Source: Chloroflexota bacterium (GTDB taxonomy: Bacteria; Chloroflexota; Anaerolineae; B4-G1; SLSP01). Taken from it: DNA of 12,615 nt. Positions 4,586 through 11,259 of this stretch are shown piece after piece. The notes under the pieces are model-generated. The model saw only the letters and a program-made list of their open reading frames with translations. It was not told the origin of the DNA and did not search any database. The stretch is taken from NCBI GenBank assembly GCA_022707725.1, contig JAKJAB010000080.1, forward strand, positions 1 through 12,615, written 5' to 3'. The translations under genes were made by a program, and so were the position numbers. Within the stretch, counting starts at the first letter, position 1. Every line of letters starts with the position of its first letter.

Positions 4586-4803
4586 GTAAGGTAAACGTGG
4601 TTATCGCGTCAAGCAAAAAGCGCAAAGCCTGGTTATGCTGAAGGGGTCGTTTGAAGTCAGGTAATCGGGAGGTATCTCGAATTTCAAACGAATAAACGAA
4701 TGGGCGTTTCGACAAACGCGAGTTTTTCGTTTAGCCGGGGCCTAAATTCGTTTATTCGCTACCTTATTCGTGGTCGGCCTACGTGCCTGAATCTTTACCT
4801 TAC
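4586..4803. repeat. Nested inverted-repeat (fold-back) element
   Basis: Outer arms GTAAGGTAAA (4586-4595) and its perfect complement (4794-4803) enclose middle arms CGAATAAACGAAT (4689-4701 with 4746-4758), which in turn enclose a small GCGTTT-CGAC-AAACGC hairpin near 4705-4720. The motif TTCGTTTA and its complement recur several times. There is no credible reading frame across it. It accounts for most of the gene-free space between the 36-residue ORF and the membrane protein gene. No clear target duplication is visible, so whether it is one mobile element or layered repeats is unsettled. Confidence 0.5.
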
Positions 4804-4940
4804 TGGAGTTTGGCGAATTTAAAAACCAGCACTACCCATAGTGATTAAACGCCTTATCCGACTACGGTATGTAGTGGCAAAATCAAAAAACGCCAAAGTC
4901 CAATACCTTAAGAGAACGATTCGATCAACAGGAGGGTGTT

Positions 4941-5723
4941 ATGACAAGCGAGACTGCGTCTATGCCGCGCCGCAGCGGACGTTGGTTGCTGGTCGTGGCT
5001 TTGGTGTTGGGCGGATTGCTCTTCCTCGGACAATATCTGGCGTTAGCCGTGATGCATGGATTGCGTCTGGTCGGTTCGCCGCTTACCCCCATTGTTATAC
5101 TGGATTTCGCCTATCTTTATCCGCTCGGCTTGCTCTTCTCCAACCCGATTATCTTCTGGATGAGTAGTGTGCTGGTTTTGGGTTTGGCTGTTTTGGCCTG
5201 GGTATGGGGACATCCTGACCGGGCGGCGCGGGTGGCTTTGCTGTTGGTTATGCTGGCAGTCGTAGCGACGCCGATGGTGCGTCATTATCGCCCGGCGGTG
5301 AAAGCGCAACCCGGCGTGACGATGCGTGTGCTGACGTTGCCTACCTTTTGGGAAAGCCCGTCCAAAGGATTCGGCGTCGGCGCGGAGGTGGCACGCTGCG
5401 CCTACGCGTTGCGTGGCTGGGACGACGATGGCAATCTATACTACACCGAGACCTGCGGTCAGCAGGTGTCCGAATGGCAATATTCGCCCGCAACGGATAC
5501 CCGCACACGCCTGAGCACATCTCTGCCTGTTGATATGCGTCAACGCATTGTGAGCCGTCCCGTAGATCACGTGATGGCCAGCTTCCGCGGTGATTCGCAA
5601 CTGCGGCTTGCGATTCGTGAGCCGGTGTTGCGCTCGCCCGATGGCGCGTGGGATGCGTTCGTCGCCAGACACGTCTATGGCCCGGAGGATGTGGTCGTCG
5701 TCGCTATGAGACAAGACCTGTAG
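4941..5723 (+). CDS. Membrane protein of unknown function with soluble C-terminal domain
   Basis: This 260-residue protein starts at ATG 4941 with AGGAGG seven bases upstream. The N-terminal half is hydrophobic, with about four membrane segments: roughly 15-40, 48-66, 69-90 and 95-113. The chain then becomes polar. Residues about 115-260 look like a mixed alpha/beta soluble domain, with DDDGNLYYTETC and many short beta-like stretches, that faces one side of the membrane. Cysteines occur only in this part (in VARCAY and TETCGQQ) and could pair if it is extracytoplasmic. I do not recognise a family. The Nudix gene follows after 28 bases and is probably co-transcribed, but the link gives no clear function. 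Confidence 0.75.
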   Translation: MTSETASMPRRSGRWLLVVALVLGGLLFLGQYLALAVMHGLRLVGSPLTPIVILDFAYLYPLGLLFSNPIIFWMSSVLVLGLAVLAWVWGHPDRAARVALLLVMLAVVATPMVRHYRPAVKAQPGVTMRVLTLPTFWESPSKGFGVGAEVARCAYALRGWDDDGNLYYTETCGQQVSEWQYSPATDTRTRLSTSLPVDMRQRIVSRPVDHVMASFRGDSQLRLAIREPVLRSPDGAWDAFVARHVYGPEDVVVVAMRQDL

Positions 5724-5751
5724 ACGGCGAAGGCACTTACAGTAGAACGAC

Positions 5752-6210
5752 ATGAAATGGCTTCCGAATCTGCTTTTTAGGCTTGATCGTTTGCGTTATC
5801 GCATTCTGCGCCCGGTCACGGTTGGTGTACGACTGCTTTTGCTGCGAGAAGATAAAATTTTGCTGGTGCAGCATACCTACCAGCGTCAATGGTATTTGCC
5901 CGGCGGCAGGGTGGAGCGGGGAGAGACGTTGGAGCAAGCGGCCCGCCGTGAAGCCGATGAGGAACTCGGCGCGACATTGGGCGCGTTACGCTTGTTTGGT
6001 GTGTACACCAACTTCTACGAGGGACGGAGCGATCATGTCGTTGTCTTTCTTTGCGATGACCTCACGCTGACAGGCGAGACCGACCGCGAGATCGAGCGGT
6101 TTGCATGGTTCCCGTTGGAGCAGTTGCCTGAGGGCGTCTCGCCTGGCAGTCGTCATAGAATTGCCGAGTATGTGCATTGGGATGGCAAAGCGGTTGTCGG
6201 GCTGTGGTGA
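5752..6210 (+). CDS. Nudix hydrolase
   Basis: This 152-residue protein carries a complete Nudix box at residues 52-74: G followed by RVERG, E58, seven residues, R66-E67, then A-D-E70-E71-L-G73. The two adjacent glutamates and E67 are the metal-binding residues, so it should be an active Mg-dependent pyrophosphohydrolase of a nucleoside-diphosphate-linked substrate. The box is preceded by QWYLPGG, the usual loop. The substrate cannot be assigned: no RppH-, MutT- or ADP-ribose-specific marker stands out. The N-terminal 20 residues are basic and amphipathic (LLFRLDRLRYRIL) and could touch the membrane. ATG 5752 is 28 bases after the membrane protein gene and has no strong Shine-Dalgarno, suggesting coupling. 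Its stop is only six bases from that of the convergent MerR remnant. Confidence 0.9.
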   Translation: MKWLPNLLFRLDRLRYRILRPVTVGVRLLLLREDKILLVQHTYQRQWYLPGGRVERGETLEQAARREADEELGATLGALRLFGVYTNFYEGRSDHVVVFLCDDLTLTGETDREIERFAWFPLEQLPEGVSPGSRHRIAEYVHWDGKAVVGLW

Positions 6211-6216
6211 TATCGC

Positions 6217-6654
6217 TCAACTGCGTGGGGTAGCTTGCGCGCCTTGTTTGTCGATCATCATCTCCAAATGCCCGATGATGTCCATAGCGCGCTGCTCCTG
6301 CTCCGCGAGCGCCGAAAGCCATCGGTCTGCGGCGGAGTAAACGTCTTCGTCGGGCGCGGGGGTGTCAATCGCCTGCCTGAGGTCGTCTGCCGCGCCCCCG
6401 TCGAGCTGTCGCAGCATTCGCAGGATCGCCATAACGCTGTATCCGGCGCGGATCAGCATACGGATTACCCGCAACCGACTGATCTCTTCCGCGCCGTAGT
6501 AGCGATAGCCATTATCGGGATCGCGCGGCGCGTCGAGTAAGTTGTTGCGCTCCCAGTTGCGCAGCATATCCACGCTGACCCCCAGTAATACGGTGTTGGG
6601 ATGACAGCCGGCGGCTTTGGCGACGTCGGAGGTGCGCAACTACTTTTTGGTCAT
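6217..6654 (-). pseudogene. Broken two-domain MerR-family regulator
   Basis: The intact C-terminal part is a MerR-type winged helix with long helix: LLGVSVDMLRNWERNNLL, then RDPDNGYRYY, then RLRVIRMLIRAGYSVMAILRML, and a tail with DEDVYSAADRWLSALAEQEQRA. The N-terminal 17 codons, LRTSDVAKAAGCHPNTV, belong to a first MerR domain and are fused straight to the second domain near 6588/6589, so about 100 codons of a roughly 250-residue tandem-MerR protein seem to be missing. In addition, the ATG at 6654-6652 overlaps the upstream stop as TGATG and is in frame, but codon 5 is TAG: MTKK, stop, LRTSDVA. Only a TTG at 6639 could still start translation. The extra residues in the HTH turn would probably spoil DNA binding. 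Two separate lesions make decay the best reading, although a TTG-started 140-residue protein remains possible. Confidence 0.7.
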
Positions 6655-7484
6655 CAGTAGCCGAAAAGCTTCTGCAAGAGCCAGCCGAGTGCTGTGAGCA
6701 TACTGCCTACAAATGTTCCCCCGTCACTGCGCAGGACGACGAATGGCTCGTCCGGCACACCGAAGAACGGGCGCAGCGCCCACGCCATTTGCGTGCCGAC
6801 GAAGCCGTAGATGATCAGCCACGTCGTCAGGATGCGCCACTGCCGCGCGTCGAGCGCCTGGCGTTGAACGTGGCGCATTCCCTGGCGTAGGAAACTGAGT
6901 CCCCACCAACTGCTGATCCCCAGGACGATGATGTTGAGCAAAATGAGAATCGTGTACTGCTCCCCGATCGTCAGCCAGAAGAAGAGCGAAATCGACGCGA
7001 AGGCCAGGCTCAGCGCCCCGGTGATGGTGACGGCGGCCATCATCAGTGTCGTCGTTTGCTGGAACGTCAACTGCGAGCCGTAGAGCAGGTTGAAGAAGTA
7101 GAGCGTCGGCAGGCAGATGAGCAACGTCACCAGAAATAGCATCGGGAGCTTTATCGCCGACATCAACGCCTGCATCCAGCTATGCGACATGCCGAGCACG
7201 ATGCCGAAGAGCGCCAGGTAGAATAGTGAACTGAGCACCATACTGCGCAACTTCGCGCCGAGGTCGCGCTGGGTGCGGACTTCTTCGAAGAAACTCAGCC
7301 GGTCGCGCATAATCCATTCCGACATCGTGAAGATGCGCCAGAAGCCGCGCAGTTCCAGCCACGTGGGAACGATTTCGACCGCCGGTGTGGGGGCGACGGC
7401 GGGGCGGGGCGGCGTTTCCACGATGGTTGCTTCGAGCATTGCCATATCAGCCAACAACGATGTGGATTTAGTTTCTTTGGTCAC
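6654..7484 (-). CDS. Multi-pass membrane protein, paralogue of the upstream gene
   Basis: This 276-residue protein starts at GTG 7484 with AGGAGG seven bases upstream. An N-terminal polar region of about 75 residues with a Pro/Ala-rich stretch precedes about five membrane segments (roughly 82-104, 114-137, 144-172, 177-199 and 217-240). Two blocks stand out and recur in the neighbour: SAIKLPMLFLVTLLICLPTL followed by YFFN, and VGTQMAWALRPFFG. Similar proteins in cyanobacteria and Chloroflexota are often labelled Yip1-like or, misleadingly, actin-binding WH2 proteins; no enzyme motif is visible. The gene starts 12 bases after its paralogue and overlaps the original MerR start by one base (TGATG), so all three were translationally coupled, implying that the MerR protein once controlled the pair. 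Confidence 0.8.
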   Translation of the reverse strand: MTKETKSTSLLADMAMLEATIVETPPRPAVAPTPAVEIVPTWLELRGFWRIFTMSEWIMRDRLSFFEEVRTQRDLGAKLRSMVLSSLFYLALFGIVLGMSHSWMQALMSAIKLPMLFLVTLLICLPTLYFFNLLYGSQLTFQQTTTLMMAAVTITGALSLAFASISLFFWLTIGEQYTILILLNIIVLGISSWWGLSFLRQGMRHVQRQALDARQWRILTTWLIIYGFVGTQMAWALRPFFGVPDEPFVVLRSDGGTFVGSMLTALGWLLQKLFGY

Positions 7485-7496
7485 GTAAGCGCCTCC

Positions 7497-8216
7497 TTAT
7501 CTTGCACCGAACAATCGTAGTATAGCATAGCCGACGCTGCTGAAGAAATCGCTGCCTTCCAGCGCCACGCCGAAGAACGGACGCAGCGCATAGCTGAGTT
7601 GCGCGCCGATAAGGCCGTAGAGCGCCAGCCACCCCAGCAACACCAGCGAGCGCACCCCGCCGCGCGCGAATAGCTTGATCCAGCCGATGAACGTCACCCG
7701 CTCCGGCGGCTCGGTTTCGTTGGCGTACAACGCGCCTTGCACGAGGAAAATCAGGCCGAGTACCGCGCACAGCCCCAACGCGCCGATGTTGAGGAGCGCG
7801 AGGAAGTTGGCGTCGGTTCCACTGAGCAGAAAGAGCACGCTGATCGGCGTGACGCCCAGCGCCAGCACCGCTGTCACCGCTTGCGAGGTGAGAATCAGGG
7901 TAATCATCTGCAAGAAGCGCAGCCGCGAACCGAACAGTATGCTGAAGTAGTAGAGCGTCGGCAGGCAAATCAGCCCGCTGATGAGGAACAGCGCCGGCAA
8001 CTTGACGATGCCCCACAGCGCCGGCCCCAGCGTCCGCCCGCTCAACGCTGCGACGCCGCCAAAGACGCTGAACCCAAGCGCGATGAGGATGAGCAAGTGC
8101 AGAATTTTGTCCGGCAAGTCCTGGTTTTGCCCAATTTCGGCGAAATACGCCGTGCGCGCGCGGAGAATACGTTCGACGATGGAAAATCCGCTCAACACGT
8201 GTTTCAGTATAGACAT
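7497..8216 (-). CDS. Multi-pass membrane protein, paralogue of the downstream gene
   Basis: This 239-residue protein starts at ATG 8216 with AGGAGG six bases upstream. It has about five membrane segments with the same layout as the next gene, and the same signature blocks: GIVKLPALFLISGLICLPTL followed by YYFS, and IGAQLSYALRPFFG. It lacks the 40-residue Pro-rich N-terminal extension of its neighbour. By eye the two proteins are clearly homologous in the conserved blocks and weak elsewhere, which indicates an old tandem duplication. Function is unknown; a pair of similar subunits forming one membrane complex is a reasonable inference. The 73-base space to coaE carries short tandem repeats and no obvious promoter, so it may be read from further upstream. 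Confidence 0.8.
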   Translation of the reverse strand: MSILKHVLSGFSIVERILRARTAYFAEIGQNQDLPDKILHLLILIALGFSVFGGVAALSGRTLGPALWGIVKLPALFLISGLICLPTLYYFSILFGSRLRFLQMITLILTSQAVTAVLALGVTPISVLFLLSGTDANFLALLNIGALGLCAVLGLIFLVQGALYANETEPPERVTFIGWIKLFARGGVRSLVLLGWLALYGLIGAQLSYALRPFFGVALEGSDFFSSVGYAILRLFGAR

Positions 8217-8230
8217 TGGCGCCTCCTAAA

Positions 8231-8258
8231 AATGACAAATGGCAAATGGCGAATGGCA
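8231..8258. repeat. Heptamer tandem array, four units of AATGGCA
   Basis: Four consecutive 7-base units read AATGACA, AATGGCA, AATGGCG, AATGGCA on the plus strand. The array sits immediately upstream of the Shine-Dalgarno of the membrane protein gene starting at 8216, so it lies in that gene's leader. Confidence 0.75.
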
Positions 8259-8272
8259 GCAAAGTCAGAAAA

Positions 8273-8298
8273 AATCCGTCGAAATCCGTTCAATCCGT
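8273..8298. repeat. Short AATCCGT repeat at the end of coaE
   Basis: AATCCGT occurs at 8273-8279, 8283-8289 and 8292-8298, at spacings of 10 and 9 bases. The third copy contributes the last codon and stop of coaE (TGA 8292-8290). Confidence 0.6.
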
Positions 8299-8952
8299 TG
8301 ACATTTTTATCGCTTCCCACGCCGCAATGACCTGGGCGCGAGTTTCGTCGAGGCTGCCGCTGGTGTCGATAACGACGTCGGCGCGGGCGAGCTTCTCGGC
8401 TTGCGGCGGCTGCGCGTGGATGCGGCGCAGCGCTTCTGCGCGGGTGAGACGACGCGATTTCATCAGCCGTTTGACTTGCGCCGTCTCCGGGCACGTCGTC
8501 ACCCAGATGGCGTCGTAGTCGTCGGCGACGCCGCTTTCGAGCAGCTTGATGGCTTCGACGACGACGATGGGCGCAGTGCTGGCAGCGATGCGCCGTCTCA
8601 CCTCGGCGACCACGGGTGGATGCACCAGGCGCTCAAGCTGCGTCAGCGCCTCCGCATCGCTGAAGACGATGCCGCCGAGTTTGCCCCGGTCGATTGTACC
8701 GTCAGGTGCGAGAATGTCCACACCGAACGCGGCGACGACGACAGAATATGCTGCGCCATCTGGCGCCAACACGATATGTGTGAGTTGGTCTGCATCGATG
8801 ACTTCCGCGCCTAACTCGGCCAACATCCGTCCGACGGTGCTCTTCCCCGTAGCGATGTTGCCTGTCAGCCCGATACGGTAGGAGGGGGTGGTAATCGGTG
8901 ATTGGTAATCGGTGATTGGGGATTGGGAATTAGGAATTGACGAATCTGTCAT
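8290..8952 (-). CDS. coaE: Dephospho-CoA kinase
   Basis: CoaE phosphorylates the 3'-OH of dephospho-CoA, the last step of coenzyme A synthesis. The P-loop GNIATGKST is at residues 31-39, followed by DADQLTH, the RGKLGGIVFSD segment, LVHPPV, the TCPETAQVKRLMKSR lid region and RIHAQPPQAEKLARADVVI, all characteristic. The protein has 220 residues against about 200 for the family. The excess is a 24-residue N-terminal tail (SIPNSQSPITDYQSPITT) encoded by a heptamer tandem array; the canonical start would be near residue 24. The upstream ATG at 8952 is nonetheless the likely start, because AAGGAT lies seven bases upstream and no alternative ATG, GTG or TTG precedes the P-loop. The gene lies downstream of the ABC-F gene on the same strand. 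Confidence 0.93.
   Translation of the reverse strand: MTDSSIPNSQSPITDYQSPITTPSYRIGLTGNIATGKSTVGRMLAELGAEVIDADQLTHIVLAPDGAAYSVVVAAFGVDILAPDGTIDRGKLGGIVFSDAEALTQLERLVHPPVVAEVRRRIAASTAPIVVVEAIKLLESGVADDYDAIWVTTCPETAQVKRLMKSRRLTRAEALRRIHAQPPQAEKLARADVVIDTSGSLDETRAQVIAAWEAIKMSTD
8890..8945. repeat. Heptamer tandem array inside the coaE 5' coding region
   Basis: Eight consecutive 7-base units run from 8890: alternating GGTAATC and GGTGATT (four units), then GGGGATT, GGGAATT, AGGAATT and GACGAAT. Since seven is not a multiple of three, translation gives a 7-residue period: SPITDYQ followed by SPITTPS. The array is therefore translated as the disposable N-terminal tail of CoaE. Confidence 0.85.
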
Positions 8953-8996
8953 CTTTTATCCTTCTTGATGCGCTTACTATCTATCCGAAAACTGCT

Positions 8997-9066
8997 GTAG
9001 CTCCCGTCTCAGGGGGGAAACCCACCCCGAGACGTAAATCCGCCCCGAAACGGGGCTTGGAGCTAC
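8997..9066. repeat. 70-base three-way-junction fold
   Basis: The closing stem is GTAGCTCC (8997-9004) with GGAGCTAC (9059-9066), 8 perfect bp. Inside it, CGTCTC (9005-9010) pairs with GAGACG (9029-9034) and continues as GGGG/CCCC with a bulged A, and GCCCCG (9042-9047) pairs with CGGGGC (9051-9056) around an AAA loop. Three helices thus meet in a compact cloverleaf. It lies between the stop of the ABC-F gene and the start of coaE and would be transcribed in their leader/trailer. It resembles a dispersed structured repeat; a terminator or cis-regulatory role is possible because TTTTCGG follows on the minus strand. Confidence 0.7.
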
Positions 9067-9071
9067 TTCAT

Positions 9072-9162
9072 TACCCATCACCAGCAACCAGCAACCAGCA
9101 ACCAGCAACCAACAACCAGTAACCAGTTACCAGTAACCAGTAACCAGTTACCAGTTACCGAT
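9072..9162. repeat. Heptamer tandem array, about 13 units of WACCAGY
   Basis: Thirteen consecutive 7-base units fill the DNA between the three-way junction and the ABC-F stop codon. They begin with the degenerate TACCCAT and CACCAGC, continue as AACCAGC, AACCAGT and TACCAGT, and end with TACCGAT. The array starts two bases after the TAG stop (9167-9165) on the minus strand. Its complement, GGTWACT, resembles the GGTAATC unit of the array at 8890, so the two arrays are related but point in opposite directions. Confidence 0.9.
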
Positions 9163-9164
9163 TA

Positions 9165-11081
9165 CTACTCCCCAACCCTCTTAAACTCCGCGACACGCGC
9201 CCATTCCTCCAGGAGAAGGTTGAGTTCCGCTTCGATACGATGGTACTCCACGCCAAGTTTGGCGACGCGGGCAACGTCTTGGGTGCGGCCGGCGGCGTCC
9301 AGAGCGGTGGTGAGTTCTTGCATACGCACTTCCAGGGCGTGGATTTGCGTTTCCAGGCCTTCAAGCTGTTTCTGTTGGCGAGCAAAGGCGCGTTCGCGCT
9401 CGCGCCCGGCCAGGCGTTCGGCTTCTCGACGGGCGCGCGTTTCGTCCTCGCGCCGTTGCAAGGCCGGCGTGCTCCCCTTGCGGTAATCCTGATGCCACGC
9501 AGCGTAAGCGGGATAGCCCTCCGCGAAGACGTGGAGTCTGCCGTCGGCGATGGCCCACACCTGCGTGGCGATCTCGCGGATGAGATAGCGGTCGTGACTG
9601 ACCAGCAGCACTGTGCCGTTGAAGTGGGTGATGACCTCTTGCAGCACTTCCTGCGACGGGATATCCAGGTGGTTGGTCGGCTCGTCCAGCAGCAGGAAGT
9701 TGGCCTTTTCCAACGTCAGGATTGCCAGGGACACCCGCGCGCGTTCGCCGCCGGAGAGCACGCCGATGTCCTTGAAGACGTCGTCTCCGCGGAAGCCGTA
9801 GCGCGCCAGGAAGTTGCGTGTCTCGGCGACGGAGGCCATACCGGCGTCGAGGAGCGTGTCGAGCACGTTTTTCCCCACAATCAGATGCTCCTGCACTTGC
9901 GCGAAGTAGCCGATATGCACCGCCGAGCCGATGCGCACCCGGCCATGGAGGGGGCGCAGCTCGCGCAGAATGGTGCGCAGCAGCGTCGTCTTGCCGGAGC
10001 CGTTCGGGCCGACCAGGGCGACGCGCTGGCGGCGGCGGATTTCGGCTTCTTCCACCGCGACCATGGGGGCGTCCGCCGTATAGCCAGCCCGCAAATCGTA
10101 CAGCCCAAGCACCAGGTCGCCGCTGCGCAGCGTGGTTTGCAGGTCGATGTGGATGTGCGACTGTTCCATAGGGCGCTCTAGCCGCTCGACGCGCTCCAGC
10201 CGGCGCTGCCGACCTTTGGCCTGCGTCGTGCGTTGCCCGGCCATATAACGGCGGATGTAGTCCTCGGTTTTGGCGATCTCCTGCTGCTGCGTCTCGTAGG
10301 CCACTTGCTGTTGCCGGCGTCGGTCGGTGCGTTGTTGGACGTAAGCCGTGTAGTTGCCGCGGTAGGCGTCGATGTGGCCGAATTCCATTTCCAGCACCCG
10401 ATTGGCGACGGCGTCCAGAAATTCGCGGTCGTGCCCCACGACGATGATGCCGCCTTTCCAACCCTTGAGCTGCTCTTCCAGCCACTCGATCCCTTCCAGG
10501 TCGAGGTGGTTGGTCGGTTCATCCATCAACAGCAGGTCGGGTTCTTCCAGCAACAGTCGCGCCAGCAGCGCGCGTGTCTTCTCGCCGCCGCTGAGGTGCG
10601 CCGTCGGCATAGCGAACTCGTCCTTGCGGAATCCCAGCCCGCCGAGCACCTGCCCGATGCGCGTTTCGTAAGTGAAACCGCCAGCTTGCTCGAATTTTTC
10701 CAGTAGCACGCCGTAACGGCTCAGCGCCATCTCTCGCTCCGCCTCGTTGGATGAGGCCATCTGTTCTTCCAGCCGGCGCAATGTCTCCTGCTGGGCGCGC
10801 AGATTGGCGAACACGGCCTCCATCGCCTCCCATAATGTTCCCGTCGTGTCGAAATCAGGGATTTGCGGCAGGTAGCCGATGCGGATGTCGCGCGCGCGGC
10901 TGACCGTCCCGGCGTCTGGCTCCTGCACGCCGGCGATGATGTTCAGCAGCGTGCTCTTTCCGCAGCCGTTGACGCCCACCAGCGCCACGCAATCGCCCTG
11001 GTGGACCTCGAAGGAAATCTCCGAAAAAATCTGATCCGGGCCGAAGTATTTTGCCAGATTGGATGTCGATAGTAGCGCCAT
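9165..11081 (-). CDS. ABC-F family ATPase (Uup/YdiF-like)
   Basis: This 638-residue protein is a soluble tandem ABC ATPase of the translation-associated ABC-F class, which binds the ribosomal E site to relieve stalled or antibiotic-blocked ribosomes. Domain 1 has Walker A GVNGCGKS (36-43), signature LSGGEKTR (about 159) and Walker B LLLMDEPTNHLD (about 181-192). Domain 2 has Walker A GPNGSGKT (about 356-363), signature LSGGERAR (about 440) and LLLDEPTNHLD (about 463). Both catalytic glutamates are intact. The linker between domains (about 240-315) is charged and helical, as in the P-site tRNA interaction motif, and the C-terminus (about 545-630) is a coiled coil like that of Uup. No membrane segments are present. 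The ATG at 11081 follows a TGGTATAAT extended -10 by nine bases with no Shine-Dalgarno, suggesting a leaderless or near-leaderless mRNA. The exact ABC-F subfamily is not settled. Confidence 0.93.
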   Translation of the reverse strand: MALLSTSNLAKYFGPDQIFSEISFEVHQGDCVALVGVNGCGKSTLLNIIAGVQEPDAGTVSRARDIRIGYLPQIPDFDTTGTLWEAMEAVFANLRAQQETLRRLEEQMASSNEAEREMALSRYGVLLEKFEQAGGFTYETRIGQVLGGLGFRKDEFAMPTAHLSGGEKTRALLARLLLEEPDLLLMDEPTNHLDLEGIEWLEEQLKGWKGGIIVVGHDREFLDAVANRVLEMEFGHIDAYRGNYTAYVQQRTDRRRQQQVAYETQQQEIAKTEDYIRRYMAGQRTTQAKGRQRRLERVERLERPMEQSHIHIDLQTTLRSGDLVLGLYDLRAGYTADAPMVAVEEAEIRRRQRVALVGPNGSGKTTLLRTILRELRPLHGRVRIGSAVHIGYFAQVQEHLIVGKNVLDTLLDAGMASVAETRNFLARYGFRGDDVFKDIGVLSGGERARVSLAILTLEKANFLLLDEPTNHLDIPSQEVLQEVITHFNGTVLLVSHDRYLIREIATQVWAIADGRLHVFAEGYPAYAAWHQDYRKGSTPALQRREDETRARREAERLAGRERERAFARQQKQLEGLETQIHALEVRMQELTTALDAAGRTQDVARVAKLGVEYHRIEAELNLLLEEWARVAEFKRVGE

Positions 11082-11090
11082 AATGTTTGA

Positions 11091-11099
11091 ATTATACCA
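11091..11099 (-). promoter_or_regulatory. Extended -10 promoter of the ABC-F gene
   Basis: TGGTATAAT, a TGn-extended consensus -10, reads on the minus strand from 11099 to 11091. A good -35 is not visible at 16-18 bases, which extended -10 promoters can tolerate. Transcription would begin within a few bases of the ATG at 11081, leaving practically no leader. Confidence 0.6.
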
Positions 11100-11118
11100 G
11101 ACTTCTCATTTGTGATTC

Positions 11119-11146
11119 TTGTCTAAGGCGCTATCGCGGGTATAAT
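11119..11146 (+). promoter_or_regulatory. Sigma70 promoter for the ACT-protein/kinase operon
   Basis: TTGTCT (11119-11124) and TATAAT (11141-11146) are separated by 16 bases. Transcription would start near 11153, giving a leader of about 107 bases before the ACT-protein ATG at 11260. It diverges from the ABC-F promoter, and 19 bases separate this -35 box from the extended -10 at 11091-11099. Confidence 0.65.
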
Positions 11147-11259
11147 AAGCATATGTCGATTCGTTTCCACATGTGGGAGAATCCCCGGCGGGCTGTGGTG
11201 AATCGTTGGCTGGCGGGAGAGTACGCGAAGGTTTGCGCTAGGCCTGACGGAGGTGTACG

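Noticed and set aside
4236..4715. A 159-codon minus-strand open frame across the repeat region.
   Set aside because: It spans the MITE-like end, the palindromes, the 36-residue ORF and half of the nested repeat, has no convincing ribosome binding site, and its composition is not protein-like.
7468..8262. A 264-codon minus frame overlapping the membrane protein gene.
   Set aside because: It is a His/Arg/Ala-rich shadow in another frame; the membrane protein frame has the Shine-Dalgarno and the paralogue match.
8216..9162. The spaced repeat arrays as a possible CRISPR.
   Set aside because: Units are 7 bases long, contiguous, with no spacers or cas genes.
9240..10181. A 313-codon plus-strand open frame inside the ABC-F gene.
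   Set aside because: It is a high-GC antisense shadow of the ABC-F coding sequence.
11160..11259. A riboswitch in the ACT-gene leader (GGGAGAGTACGCGAAGG looked suggestive).
   Set aside because: I could not match it to the conserved cores of the glycine, THF, TPP or guanidine riboswitches, and no terminator or sequestering hairpin is apparent.
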